Assembly: GCA_015489035.1 (NCBI GenBank)
Contig: WFMP01000210.1
Coordinates: 1-9,316, forward strand
DNA: 9,316 nt
Direction of reading: 5' to 3'
Source of the DNA: Candidatus Altimarinota bacterium
Lineage (GTDB): Bacteria; Patescibacteriota; Gracilibacteria; Absconditabacterales; Absconditicoccaceae
Position numbers and translations under genes: made by a program. Every line of letters starts with the position of its first letter. The stretch's first letter is position 1. The notes beneath the pieces were generated by a model, which saw only the letters and a list, made by a program, of their open reading frames with translations, was not told the DNA's origin and did no database searches. Shown here piece after piece: positions 1 to 7,639 of this stretch.

Positions 1-205
1 AACCCTCTTGCATCTTCCATTTTTTCTTCTCTTGATAGATTGGAAAAGAAACAAGACGTTCGTTAAAATCACGTTGAATGGTTCGTTCACTCGTGTTGAA
101 CTCTTTTGCTAACTCTTTAACAGAGAGTGCTTCTGCATCGTTTAGCTTTGAAAGTATTACTGTTAGTCTTGTTAGAATTTTATCGTAGTCGTGTTTATAT
201 GCCAT
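1..205 (-). CDS. HTH transcriptional regulator, probably WYL family (N-terminal part, runs off the window)
   Basis: The first 68 residues of a DNA-binding regulator are present; the rest lies beyond position 1. The start is ATG at 205-203, with AGAAGG (221-216) about 10 nt upstream. Residues about 27-50 form a DeoR/WYL-type helix-turn-helix: SVKELAKEFNTSERTIQRDF, followed by an N-E-R-L segment. This is the usual N-terminus of WYL-domain regulators, which commonly sit next to phage-defence operons and repress them until a ligand or nucleic-acid signal binds the WYL domain. The WYL domain itself is not in the window, so the family name is inferred from the N-terminus and context. It is the last visible gene of the operon. 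It would have begun 3 nt after the macro gene's original stop, which suggests translational coupling before the nonsense change in that gene. Confidence 0.75.
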   Translation of the reverse strand, partial: MAYKHDYDKILTRLTVILSKLNDAEALSVKELAKEFNTSERTIQRDFNERLVSFPIYQEKKKWKMQEG

Positions 206-208
206 TTT

Positions 209-298
209 TTATTTTCCTTCTAAAAATATTTTTGTTATTTGATTATAGTCTTCAAAGCTATATCCATAAATCACAACTTCACAGTCTATATCTATATT
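209..298 (-). pseudogene. Severed C-terminal end of the macro-domain gene
   Basis: Directly after the TGA at 301-299, the same frame reads 29 sense codons beginning NIDIDCEVVIYGYSFEDYNQ and ends in TAA at 211-209. The CEVVIYGYS...DY pattern is the familiar last beta strand and helix of macro proteins, so this is the continuation of the gene at 299-763 and not a new gene. It has no start codon or ribosome binding site of its own. The original TAA lies 3 nt before the ATG of the HTH regulator, which matches the tight spacing elsewhere in the operon. Confidence 0.8.
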
Positions 299-763
299 TC
301 AATGAAAGAAGTTTTTATATAGGTGAATAACATCACTTTTATCTAGTCCACCAACACCACACCCCATTAGTGGTAAAACAAGTTTTATAGTGTTTGATTT
401 ATTTTTTGCATACCATAGTAAATAATTTTCTACATTTCGCAAAGCTTTTTCAATAATGTTTATTGTTGGATTTTTCTCATTATATTTCACACCTTTGTTG
501 TAGTTCATTACTGCAACATGCAGTGAGTATTTAAAATTTTTAGCTGCTCCTGAAGATGTAGTGACAACATCTCCTTGCACCAAATCATTATCAATAGAAT
601 TTAATACACTGTTCATATCTTCTTGTAATTTAATGCCGCAATGCCTTTTAAAAACCATAGAAACACCACTACCAAGCATTGGCTTAGTATTTGAAGCATT
701 TACAATAAAATCTGCTTCTTTATTTAATAAGTTTCCTTGTTTTGTAACTATTGAGTATGGCAT
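299..763 (-). CDS. Macro-domain (ADP-ribose-binding) protein, probably truncated by an in-frame TGA
   Basis: Macro domains bind ADP-ribose or related nucleotides and some remove ADP-ribose from proteins or DNA. Visible motifs are VNASN (residues 21-25), the GSGVS loop (31-35), GDVVTTSSG (64-72) and the second ligand loop MGCGVGGLDK (133-142). The ATG at 763 comes 1 nt after the stop of the phosphoesterase gene, with AGAAG as ribosome binding site, so translation is coupled. The frame stops at TGA (301-299) after 154 residues. The same frame then stays open for 29 more codons with the sequence expected for the end of a macro domain (CEVVIYGYSFEDY). The present product therefore lacks its last strand and helix. 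The ligand loops are intact, but the fold may be unstable. Alternatives are a sequencing error or low-level readthrough. Confidence 0.85.
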   Translation of the reverse strand: MPYSIVTKQGNLLNKEADFIVNASNTKPMLGSGVSMVFKRHCGIKLQEDMNSVLNSIDNDLVQGDVVTTSSGAAKNFKYSLHVAVMNYNKGVKYNEKNPTINIIEKALRNVENYLLWYAKNKSNTIKLVLPLMGCGVGGLDKSDVIHLYKNFFH

Positions 764-764
764 A

Positions 765-1367
765 TTAAACTTCTAATTTATGATGTTTAAAGACATTACT
801 ATATTTATCAACACCAGGATTATAGATAGTTATACCGTTAAGGTTATCAATAGTTTTAATAGGTCTATGCATGTGACCACAAAGTAGTATTTTGGGACTT
901 ATCGTTTTATTTTTAATCGTATTTTCTAACTCTTTATCTCCCAAGTTATCATTATCTTGATTATTAGAAGTTTTTGTATTAGCAGGTGGAACATGGGTGA
1001 TCAAAACATCACATTCATCAAATTCAAAATAACCATCAGCACCAATGTACGGATAGCAACCAAACTTTAAATTACCTATGGTTTTAATTGTATTATCAGC
1101 ATAATAATTTGAAGCATCAATATTATTTAGCCACTCTTCATTATCTAATTCGCCAATATCATGATTGCCACTACAGGTAAAAAGTGGTTTTTCAAACTTT
1201 TTAATCCATGCTGCTATCCACGTTATTTGTTCTTTAAGTGTTTCATCTTTTGAGCTTTCTAAGAAATCGCTACTAATACAAAAAATATCAAAATTATCTT
1301 GTTGAGTTGCTATCCATTCAAACCATTTTTTGTTAAAATGTAAATCGCTAGTGTGTAAAATTTTCAA
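765..1367 (-). CDS. Calcineurin-like metallophosphoesterase
   Basis: A 200-aa, single-domain metal-dependent phosphoesterase with the motif series of the family: D8-L-H10, D34 (motif SSDFLE), GNHD (67-70), H125 in LITHVPP, and GHMH (164-167). These residues ligate two metal ions. Substrates in this family range from cyclic nucleotides to DNA ends and phosphoproteins, and the sequence does not decide between them. The usual GD of motif II is SD here (Ser33), a change next to the metal-binding aspartate that could lower activity. The start is taken as TTG at 1367: AGGA lies 6 nt upstream, and the protein begins KILHTSDLH, as is typical for the family. The previous gene ends 8 nt upstream and the macro gene starts 1 nt after this stop, so it is an internal operon gene. 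Confidence 0.88.
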   Translation of the reverse strand: MKILHTSDLHFNKKWFEWIATQQDNFDIFCISSDFLESSKDETLKEQITWIAAWIKKFEKPLFTCSGNHDIGELDNEEWLNNIDASNYYADNTIKTIGNLKFGCYPYIGADGYFEFDECDVLITHVPPANTKTSNNQDNDNLGDKELENTIKNKTISPKILLCGHMHRPIKTIDNLNGITIYNPGVDKYSNVFKHHKLEV

Positions 1368-1375
1368 CTAGTTTC

Positions 1376-1717
1376 CTAAAATATTTTGTAATGTGCATCA
1401 TATTGAAATAGAACTGTAGTTGTATCTAAATTAAATGCTTCTATTATTAACCCTTGGGCTTCATCTAAATTGACAATATCGTGATTGGAATAGATAATAT
1501 ATTGTGTATTCTCTACATCATAAACAACTCTACCTCTAGGAATATCTTCATACTTATAGAGATAAAAATCGTTGTTTTTGGAAGATATTTTATCCCATAC
1601 TTTATAGTATGAAAAATCGCTATCAATCAAATCATTCATAGCTTTTATCTTGCTCACTTCAATAGATTTAAAATATATACACTTTTGATATATCCAGAAT
1701 ACTCCAATATTAGGCAT
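1376..1717 (-). CDS. Conserved-looking hypothetical protein, 113 aa
   Basis: I do not recognise a characterised family. The protein begins MPNIGVFWIYQ, carries an IPRGRVVYD motif near residues 59-67 and an aromatic-rich beta-like body, and ends with a DAHYKIF tail. There is no signal peptide, membrane segment, Cys cluster or obvious catalytic triad. The start codon overlaps the end of the upstream nuclease gene by 8 bp and the phosphoesterase gene starts 8 nt downstream, so it is almost certainly translated as part of the operon. Its place between a PD-(D/E)XK nuclease and a phosphoesterase/macro pair suggests a partner or regulator of one of these, but that is context only. Confidence 0.7.
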   Translation of the reverse strand: MPNIGVFWIYQKCIYFKSIEVSKIKAMNDLIDSDFSYYKVWDKISSKNNDFYLYKYEDIPRGRVVYDVENTQYIIYSNHDIVNLDEAQGLIIEAFNLDTTTVLFQYDAHYKIF

Positions 1718-2834
1718 TTAATTCTTTAATTATTTTTTGATTATATGTATTGATTATATTTATAGCTTCGGAAACTATCGTATCTATATCTTTATTTGCA
1801 AGATAATCTCTATCTATTTTTAATATAGTCACTTCATTTTTCGTTTTTTTACCTGTAATTTTTCTACATATTTTTTGAAACTCTGTATCTTGCTTATATA
1901 AATCAGGGTGCCAAAATCCAATCCAAACATAATCATTTTTTCCACCAAAATAATTTACATTTATCTCAAAAATAATCTCTTCTGCATTTTCCCACTCTTT
2001 ATCAATAGATTTGTATAACATTTTTATACCATCTAACTCTAGAAAATTGTTATCATCATAAAACTTTAATTTCTCTTTTAGTCTGTCATAAAGCATTTTT
2101 ACAGGTGTCACTCGATAGTCTAGTAAAATATCTATCGCATTCGCATATTTTTCATTACTCCAAATTTTTTCACATAGGTTTTGTATTTTTTCATCTACCA
2201 CGATACCACTCCTTTTTAATAAATCCACATAACTCTCAAATATTATTTTTGTTTTTTCCGACAATTCTTTTGAAACTAATATTTCTTCTAGGCTGTCTGT
2301 TATCATTTTATAATTTGCAATTAACCAATTATCTTTCGATGGTTTTTCCAAGTTTATAGTTAAAAATACAAAATGTTTTTCATAATCAAAATATTTCTCA
2401 TTTACAATATCTTCATATTTTTGTAACTGCCCTCCATCATCTCCATCTCTTCTTTCAGTTGCATACACCTTGTTTTCTATTGCAATTACTATTTTATTTA
2501 ATTTGTCAACAATCAGCAAATCTATATTATCTTTTTCTCTATAAACAATTATATCTCTTTTAGTTTTTGATAAATAAATATATTCTTTCAAGTTTCTAGT
2601 ATCTGGGGCATATTCAATTACTTTTTTTAAGAAATTATCTAAAGCTAAGTATTCTATATTATGTTCACTATTACTAAAAATCCAACCTAAAACATTAGAA
2701 TGCTTTATTTCTTGATTACCCATACCTGTAATTTCTAAGATATTATAATCTATCACACTATTGTTCAATTGTGATAATACACTTTGAACTTTATCATCAA
2801 AAATAAAATCTTCTATAATTTTAACTTTATTCAT
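1710..2834 (-). CDS. PD-(D/E)XK nuclease family protein (PDDEXK_4-like)
   Basis: A 374-aa protein with the restriction-endonuclease fold signature in its first 150 residues. The order is: E42-x2-H45-S46 in QEIKHSNVLGW, D105 in NIDLLI, the E120-N-K122 pair in IAIENKV, and Q136-x3-Y140 in GGQLQKYEDI. The D...ExK...QxxxY layout is shared with Cas4/RecB-like nucleases, and the leading E..HS block is typical of the PDDEXK_4 group (PF14281), often found in defence islands. The C-terminal 200 residues contain no domain I can name. The start at 2834 has GAGGAAG 6 nt upstream. The gene overlaps the DUF2779 gene by 4 bp (ATGA) and the next gene by 8 bp, so the three are translationally coupled. It probably cuts or trims DNA; the substrate is unknown. 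Confidence 0.82.
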   Translation of the reverse strand: MNKVKIIEDFIFDDKVQSVLSQLNNSVIDYNILEITGMGNQEIKHSNVLGWIFSNSEHNIEYLALDNFLKKVIEYAPDTRNLKEYIYLSKTKRDIIVYREKDNIDLLIVDKLNKIVIAIENKVYATERRDGDDGGQLQKYEDIVNEKYFDYEKHFVFLTINLEKPSKDNWLIANYKMITDSLEEILVSKELSEKTKIIFESYVDLLKRSGIVVDEKIQNLCEKIWSNEKYANAIDILLDYRVTPVKMLYDRLKEKLKFYDDNNFLELDGIKMLYKSIDKEWENAEEIIFEINVNYFGGKNDYVWIGFWHPDLYKQDTEFQKICRKITGKKTKNEVTILKIDRDYLANKDIDTIVSEAINIINTYNQKIIKELNA

Positions 2835-4312
2835 ATTTCTTCCTCAGTAAATTGATACAACTTCTCCCAAATTCGAACCATAGCCAACGTGTCAAGCCTA
2901 CAATAAGCAAGTAAATCTTTCTTTATCTCAGCTAATTGGCTTTTATCTTTGAGTAAATATAAGTTAGCAAAAGTATCCATAGCATCTCCCCCATTTTGAA
3001 TAGAGCCAAGCTTTTTGTAGTCTAGTTCATCATCATCTGGAAAGAGTGTTGGTAAAACAACCTTTATAGAGTACTTACCGTTGAATTTTGGATGGTAGTA
3101 GTGTTTGTGTTGGAATGGATGCGCAAGGTCTATAAACCTCTCATTTAAAGCCAAAAGCTTATCACTAATATCTGAACATACTAAAGCCAAGTTTTTAATC
3201 TGTGTTATCTCAAATGATTGATTAAAAGCTATGATCGAACCAGTTGGAGTTATCTCTTTTAACATCTGATCTGATAATGGTCGTCTTGGGTCACTGTTCT
3301 CATCTCCTAAAAACTCTTTATGTTCTAGTCTTCCATCTTCATGTAAGATATGTAACGAATACTGGAAAGGCATCTGTGCATAAGGTCTTTGGTTGTCAAA
3401 CCTTGGAATAGCATTTTGAAAAGTTTCAAAGTCAAAGAAGTTTATAGGGTACTTAATCGTCTCTAAGAACTCTTTAATTTTTGGTTTGTCTATTTTTATT
3501 TCTTGTGACCTATGGTGTTTTATTTGTAATGTTGCATTTTTACCTAGATGAAAATCATCTGGTACATCATCTATACTGAGAATACCTTGATAGTAAAGTT
3601 TCCATTGCTTACCCATAGCATAAGATATATCAAAGACTGAGTTTTTCTTAGGTATATGTTTCCAACAATGAGAACTAAAATCACATCCATGAGGGTCACT
3701 ACAATGTTTGCCTATATCAATGTTTGGAATTTCACCATTTAATATCTCTTCCATTTCTGCAAGTTGCAAAGGTATCTCATCTTGTTTTTCTAAAACTATA
3801 TCTGTGATGTCATCAATGGTAAATAGTTCTTGTACATTAAGTTTACTATTTCTAATATATTGGTTGTTAATATGCACCACATATGCACGGTTGAGATTTA
3901 TAGCCTTAGAGAGTGCATACCATTGGATTGCGGTATCATTTTTATGGTACTCTTTTGTATGAGTTGAAGCTTTTACTTCGTAAATATCCCATGTATTGCT
4001 ATTTCTAACTAAAATATCAGCCATTGCAAAGATACCGTCTTCACTAAATGTTGCTTCATATATTACTTCTGTACCATTGGAGATAAGCTCTTTAGTCTTT
4101 TTAACCATACCATTGAAATTTTTGCTATCAAACTCTATCTCAACACCATTAGGAAATAGTTCTTTTGCTAATTCTCCGACATCGTAGCCAGTATTAAAAC
4201 TTGATTCTGTTTGACTGTCCGGAGTATCTCTTAATCCTGGTTTGTTTTTATATAACCATAGAGACTTATGGCATTGTAGGCCTCTTATGTATTGGGATTT
4301 AGATAGGGTCAT
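2831..4312 (-). CDS. DUF2779 protein: Cas4-like Fe-S nuclease fused to a DnaQ-like 3'-5' exonuclease
   Basis: A 493-aa protein of two nuclease halves. The N-terminal half is Cas4/RecB-like: C14 in GLQCHKSLW, E86, D99 in MADILV, E112-V-K114 in YEVKAS, Q130, and a C204/C210/C216 cluster near residues 203-217. With C14 this gives the four cysteines expected for a 4Fe-4S cluster. The C-terminal half is a DEDDy exonuclease: D294-F-E296 in FFDFETF, N364-x3-E368 in IAFNQSFE, and Y470-x3-D474 in AYCRLDT. DUF2779 (PF11074) is the matching family. AGGA lies 7 nt before the ATG; the gene overlaps mcrC by 14 bp and the next nuclease gene by 4 bp. Both active sites look complete. A role in processing DNA ends made by the McrBC-like nuclease is inferred from the operon only. 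Confidence 0.88.
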   Translation of the reverse strand: MTLSKSQYIRGLQCHKSLWLYKNKPGLRDTPDSQTESSFNTGYDVGELAKELFPNGVEIEFDSKNFNGMVKKTKELISNGTEVIYEATFSEDGIFAMADILVRNSNTWDIYEVKASTHTKEYHKNDTAIQWYALSKAINLNRAYVVHINNQYIRNSKLNVQELFTIDDITDIVLEKQDEIPLQLAEMEEILNGEIPNIDIGKHCSDPHGCDFSSHCWKHIPKKNSVFDISYAMGKQWKLYYQGILSIDDVPDDFHLGKNATLQIKHHRSQEIKIDKPKIKEFLETIKYPINFFDFETFQNAIPRFDNQRPYAQMPFQYSLHILHEDGRLEHKEFLGDENSDPRRPLSDQMLKEITPTGSIIAFNQSFEITQIKNLALVCSDISDKLLALNERFIDLAHPFQHKHYYHPKFNGKYSIKVVLPTLFPDDDELDYKKLGSIQNGGDAMDTFANLYLLKDKSQLAEIKKDLLAYCRLDTLAMVRIWEKLYQFTEEEI

Positions 4313-5741
4313 TTAAAATTCCTTTGATTTTTTTTATAAATTTGTTTTCTTCTTCTTGAATAGCTATATTGACAATAGGTTTTAAACCGCTAAACTTATC
4401 AATATTCAAATTCAATACACCAATTCTATGATTTTTATTATTGTTAAATTTTTTAGGTCCTTCTCTATATTTTTTATTGTCTTTGTTTTCCTGCTCAACA
4501 GGAGATATAAATAAACCTACAATCTTTTCTGATTCTTTACCGTAATGATATAAATAAGTAATCATCTGATATAAATCATCTCTACTAACATTAGAATAAT
4601 CAGAAGCAGTTCTCCCTATTTTTTCATACCACTTATATTTTGCATCAAGTATAGCAATCACATTTCCATTTTTTTCTATAATAATATCTGGAAGAATACT
4701 ACGACTGCCATCATCTAATAAACTTACTCCACCTTTTTCATTTGGAGAATAGATATAATATTCGGGCAATCCTTTTTGTAAAACTTTCAAAAGATAATTT
4801 TCCCATAGTTCTGCAATATCTACAAAATAGGCAAAACTATCATCACTACTTGAGCTAATGTCACTTGTTTTTGCTTGGTTTTTAATTATAAGTGAACTTA
4901 ACTCCATCACCTTTTTATATTGAAAATTAAGCTTAGAATATCGTATATTTTGAATCTGCTTTAAGCTAATATTTTGATTGTTCACTCCAAAAGATTGTAA
5001 CATCAAATCATACTCACCTATATCACCTAAAATATGCCCATACTCTTTTTGAAGAAGTTTGTAGGTGTATCTTATTGTTTGATTTATCGTCGTATCCATG
5101 GTAAGTTTTCTATAATCACAATAAAATTTACTTTTATCAAATAGATTGTACTTGATATGATTTGAAATATTGAGTTGACCTTTAAAAATATGTAGATTTT
5201 TAGAAAATTTTTTATACTCTTTTGGAATCTGGCTTTTTGTCATAGCTTTTTGTAAAAGTGCTTTCCACATAAAAACTATAAGCCATAAACTTTGAGTTTT
5301 GTCATTGCTACTACTTGAAAAGCTTTTTGATAAATATACACCATAAGAATAGGACAATAAGTAGCATAAGAGTGCATCCCCAAATCTTGGTTCTATTTTT
5401 ATGTTTACAGTTTTAGAAATCTTATTGATAGTGATTATAGTAGAATAAAATCCAATATAATGAGATGTAAAAAAAGAGGCACTATTTACAACAATATTTG
5501 AATTACTCTCTCTTGTGCTATTAATCTCATACCAAATCAAGTTATCTTCTAAAATTTGTTTCTCTTTTACATTAGAGAATGAAAAAAACTCTACTTTTTT
5601 ACTTTTAATATCGTTGTTGAGTTTATCAATTGCTTGACAATACAAAGCAGTTTTATATTTATCAGCTCTTACTGATGCACTTTTATCTTTATCAATATGT
5701 TTGCCAACTAAAAATTGACTATCTTTTAAAGTTAAATCCAT
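4299..5741 (-). CDS. mcrC: McrC-like nuclease subunit of a McrBC-type restriction system
   Basis: In McrBC systems McrC binds the McrB ring, stimulates its NTPase and supplies the DNA-cutting PD-(D/E)XK site. This 480-aa protein shows the McrC core at residues about 186-222 (FKGQLNISNHIKYNL..., then Y-x2-L-x-M-D-T-x2-N). The nuclease site is P351-D352, D366-A-K368, and Q392-M-x2-Y396 in LYQMITYLY. Length and domain order fit the family: an N-terminal McrB-binding part (about 1-170), a linker core, then the nuclease (about 305-450). All catalytic positions are present. The ATG lies 1 nt after the mcrB stop (TAG-T-ATG) and only a weak ribosome binding site precedes it, so it depends on translation of mcrB. 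It overlaps the DUF2779 gene by 14 bp. Confidence 0.92.
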   Translation of the reverse strand: MDLTLKDSQFLVGKHIDKDKSASVRADKYKTALYCQAIDKLNNDIKSKKVEFFSFSNVKEKQILEDNLIWYEINSTRESNSNIVVNSASFFTSHYIGFYSTIITINKISKTVNIKIEPRFGDALLCYLLSYSYGVYLSKSFSSSSNDKTQSLWLIVFMWKALLQKAMTKSQIPKEYKKFSKNLHIFKGQLNISNHIKYNLFDKSKFYCDYRKLTMDTTINQTIRYTYKLLQKEYGHILGDIGEYDLMLQSFGVNNQNISLKQIQNIRYSKLNFQYKKVMELSSLIIKNQAKTSDISSSSDDSFAYFVDIAELWENYLLKVLQKGLPEYYIYSPNEKGGVSLLDDGSRSILPDIIIEKNGNVIAILDAKYKWYEKIGRTASDYSNVSRDDLYQMITYLYHYGKESEKIVGLFISPVEQENKDNKKYREGPKKFNNNKNHRIGVLNLNIDKFSGLKPIVNIAIQEEENKFIKKIKGILNDPI

Positions 5742-5742
5742 A

Positions 5743-7539
5743 CTAATTTTCTACAAACTCTTTTTGCAATAGTTCTAATTTTTCTTTTAATTCTTTTTGG
5801 TCCATACCCATACCAAGATACTCTTCAAGTAGTGGTTCAATATTATATACCCATAGTTTTTCAAGCTCAAAACTTGTAATGATTAGTTTATTTTCATCAT
5901 CTAATTTTTCTACTTTTTCAATATCTTCATATTTTAAAAAATCTTTTATTTTTAAAAAGTATGCTTGACCTATTTGATAATCTTCTCCTAAATCTAATGT
6001 ATCTTTTATGCTATTATTTAGATTTATACACTTTTCATAATATAAATTCAGTGATTCTTTCTCCACTTTTTCACCTAAAACTTCATTGATGACTTCAAGT
6101 TTTGGCATAAGTTTAAAAAAACCAAATCTTCTGCGTAAAGCTAAGTCAAAAGTAACCAAACTTTTATCTACATTGTTCATCGTACCTATAATATAAACAT
6201 TGCTAGGGATAGTAAACTTACCAAAATATGGTAGATTTATGGATTTCCCTCTATATTCAAGTGCATAAAGCAATTCTCCAAATACTGCTGAGAGTTCAGC
6301 TCTATTAATTTCATCGATTATAAAGATAAATTTTGTTTTATTCTCTTCATTTTCTCTTTCTTTTTCATAAATTTCATTTGCTTTATCACAAAATCTTTTA
6401 AATATTCCCTCTCTTAGTTCATAGGATATTGTATCACTCGTTGTTTTATTGCCTAAACTTGGAGCAATTCCACCTATAAAATCTTGATAGGTATAGTTTG
6501 GATGAAATTGTATTATTTCATAATACCCTTTATCGTTTATTTCATTATTTGAGAATAAATAATCTTCAATATTCTCGTCTACATTTATCTTTAAAAGTTC
6601 TTTTACAACTTCTTCGCTTTCATAAGTTTTACCAGTACCAGGAGGTCCCCACAAAATAACGGCTTGATTTCCTGTTTCTAATGAGTCTGAAATATTTTTG
6701 ATATCTGACATAGAAAATGATAGTAGAAATAACCATTTTGAAAATTCTAATTTTTTATCATTATCATAAATATTCAATTCCTCTAATATTTTTTTACTAA
6801 ATTCTTTCCATTGGTTAGTAAAGTCATCAAAATTGCTATCTGGACTAAATTCAAAACCAAACTCATTGAAAATTCCAGATTGCTGCAAATTATAAAATGA
6901 TTGCAGACTAAAAATAGTTAAAATATCTTCTTTATTCCCGAGCATCCAAAGGTATTTCGTTACAAATTTTTTCTTTAAAATTATTTTTTGTCTATCAATA
7001 TTTTCTTGACTAGCTTCATCATTCCATCCAACAACTAAAGGTAGTTGATTTTCATCCTCAGTACCTACTATTTTATCAAATTCAGATTTATTTTTCGATT
7101 GTTTAATAAATTTGGCAATATTGTAAAAATAATTATTGCTTATAAAATAATTATCTGGGGTATTGATACCTACTGATAAATTTGAAGTTTCCCAATCAGA
7201 ATTTTCACTTGCATTTGAAAATACTCTAAAATCTTTATATCGTTCTGGTGCACCCACAATAGTACAAATGGCATTAATCTGTTTATTATAATATTTATCA
7301 AATTTATTTTTCATATTTTCGATACTTTTTTTCCCACCACCACTATCTTGCCCCTCTGTTATTCCATCACAGGCGGGTCCAAAAAAAACTTTGTTATGTT
7401 CACTTTCTGGAATTTCATCTAATTGATCAATCTCTAAAGCTTTTAAAATATCTTCAACTCTTTTAATATAATCATTGTTTCCATCAATATTCTTTTTTTT
7501 ATTCCATAAGAGTTTTAATTTATCTTTTGTTATAGTCAT
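5743..7539 (-). CDS. mcrB: McrB-like AAA+ NTPase (motor/specificity subunit) with an unrecognised N-terminal domain
   Basis: McrB forms a hexameric ring that recognises the DNA target through its N-terminal domain and drives McrC cleavage. In this 598-aa protein the AAA+ domain starts near residue 265. It has Walker A GPPGTGKT (298-305), the McrB block QFHPNYTYQDFIGG (344-357), Walker B IFIIDEINRAE (405-415), sensor-1 region TMNNVDKS (453-460) and LALRRRF (466-472) with the arginine-finger region. E. coli McrB has NTAD where NNVD occurs here. Residues 1-250 match no DNA-reader domain I know; they include GPACDGITEGQDSGGGKKS (54-72). The ATG at 7539 has an AAAAGGATAG ribosome binding site about 9 nt upstream. 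It heads the tight operon and is preceded by a terminator-like hairpin, so a promoter is expected in 7540-7615, though none stands out. Confidence 0.9.
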   Translation of the reverse strand: MTITKDKLKLLWNKKKNIDGNNDYIKRVEDILKALEIDQLDEIPESEHNKVFFGPACDGITEGQDSGGGKKSIENMKNKFDKYYNKQINAICTIVGAPERYKDFRVFSNASENSDWETSNLSVGINTPDNYFISNNYFYNIAKFIKQSKNKSEFDKIVGTEDENQLPLVVGWNDEASQENIDRQKIILKKKFVTKYLWMLGNKEDILTIFSLQSFYNLQQSGIFNEFGFEFSPDSNFDDFTNQWKEFSKKILEELNIYDNDKKLEFSKWLFLLSFSMSDIKNISDSLETGNQAVILWGPPGTGKTYESEEVVKELLKINVDENIEDYLFSNNEINDKGYYEIIQFHPNYTYQDFIGGIAPSLGNKTTSDTISYELREGIFKRFCDKANEIYEKERENEENKTKFIFIIDEINRAELSAVFGELLYALEYRGKSINLPYFGKFTIPSNVYIIGTMNNVDKSLVTFDLALRRRFGFFKLMPKLEVINEVLGEKVEKESLNLYYEKCINLNNSIKDTLDLGEDYQIGQAYFLKIKDFLKYEDIEKVEKLDDENKLIITSFELEKLWVYNIEPLLEEYLGMGMDQKELKEKLELLQKEFVEN

Positions 7540-7615
7540 TTTGTTCTATCCTTTTTTTAAATATTTTTAAACCTACATATCAAATTAACCATTAATAACA
7601 CAAAAGAAAAATGAT

Positions 7616-7639
7616 TCATCTGACTCTGAAATCAGATGA
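7616..7639 (-). terminator. Terminator-like hairpin, possibly bidirectional
   Basis: Perfect 8-bp arms TCATCTGA (7616-7623) and TCAGATGA (7632-7639) enclose an 8-nt loop. Downstream on the minus strand is TTTTTCTTTT (7610-7601) after a 5-nt gap; on the plus strand TTTTT (7640-7644) follows directly. It overlaps the stop codon of the EVE relic and would separate the small upstream genes from the mcrB operon. The stem is short and half AT, so termination may be weak. Confidence 0.45.

Noticed and set aside
299..301. Recoding of TGA as Trp, Gly or selenocysteine in the macro gene
   Set aside because: Trp is encoded by TGG throughout, the DUF2779 gene ends with TGA, and there is no obvious stem-loop or selenoprotein-type context. 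A nonsense change is simpler.
127..330. 67-codon open frame on the plus strand, and similar plus-strand frames at 561-776, 2105-2359, 3708-3962 and 3996-4187
   Set aside because: They lie opposite genes with clear domain motifs, or over the macro/HTH junction, and have no recognisable protein features or good ribosome sites.
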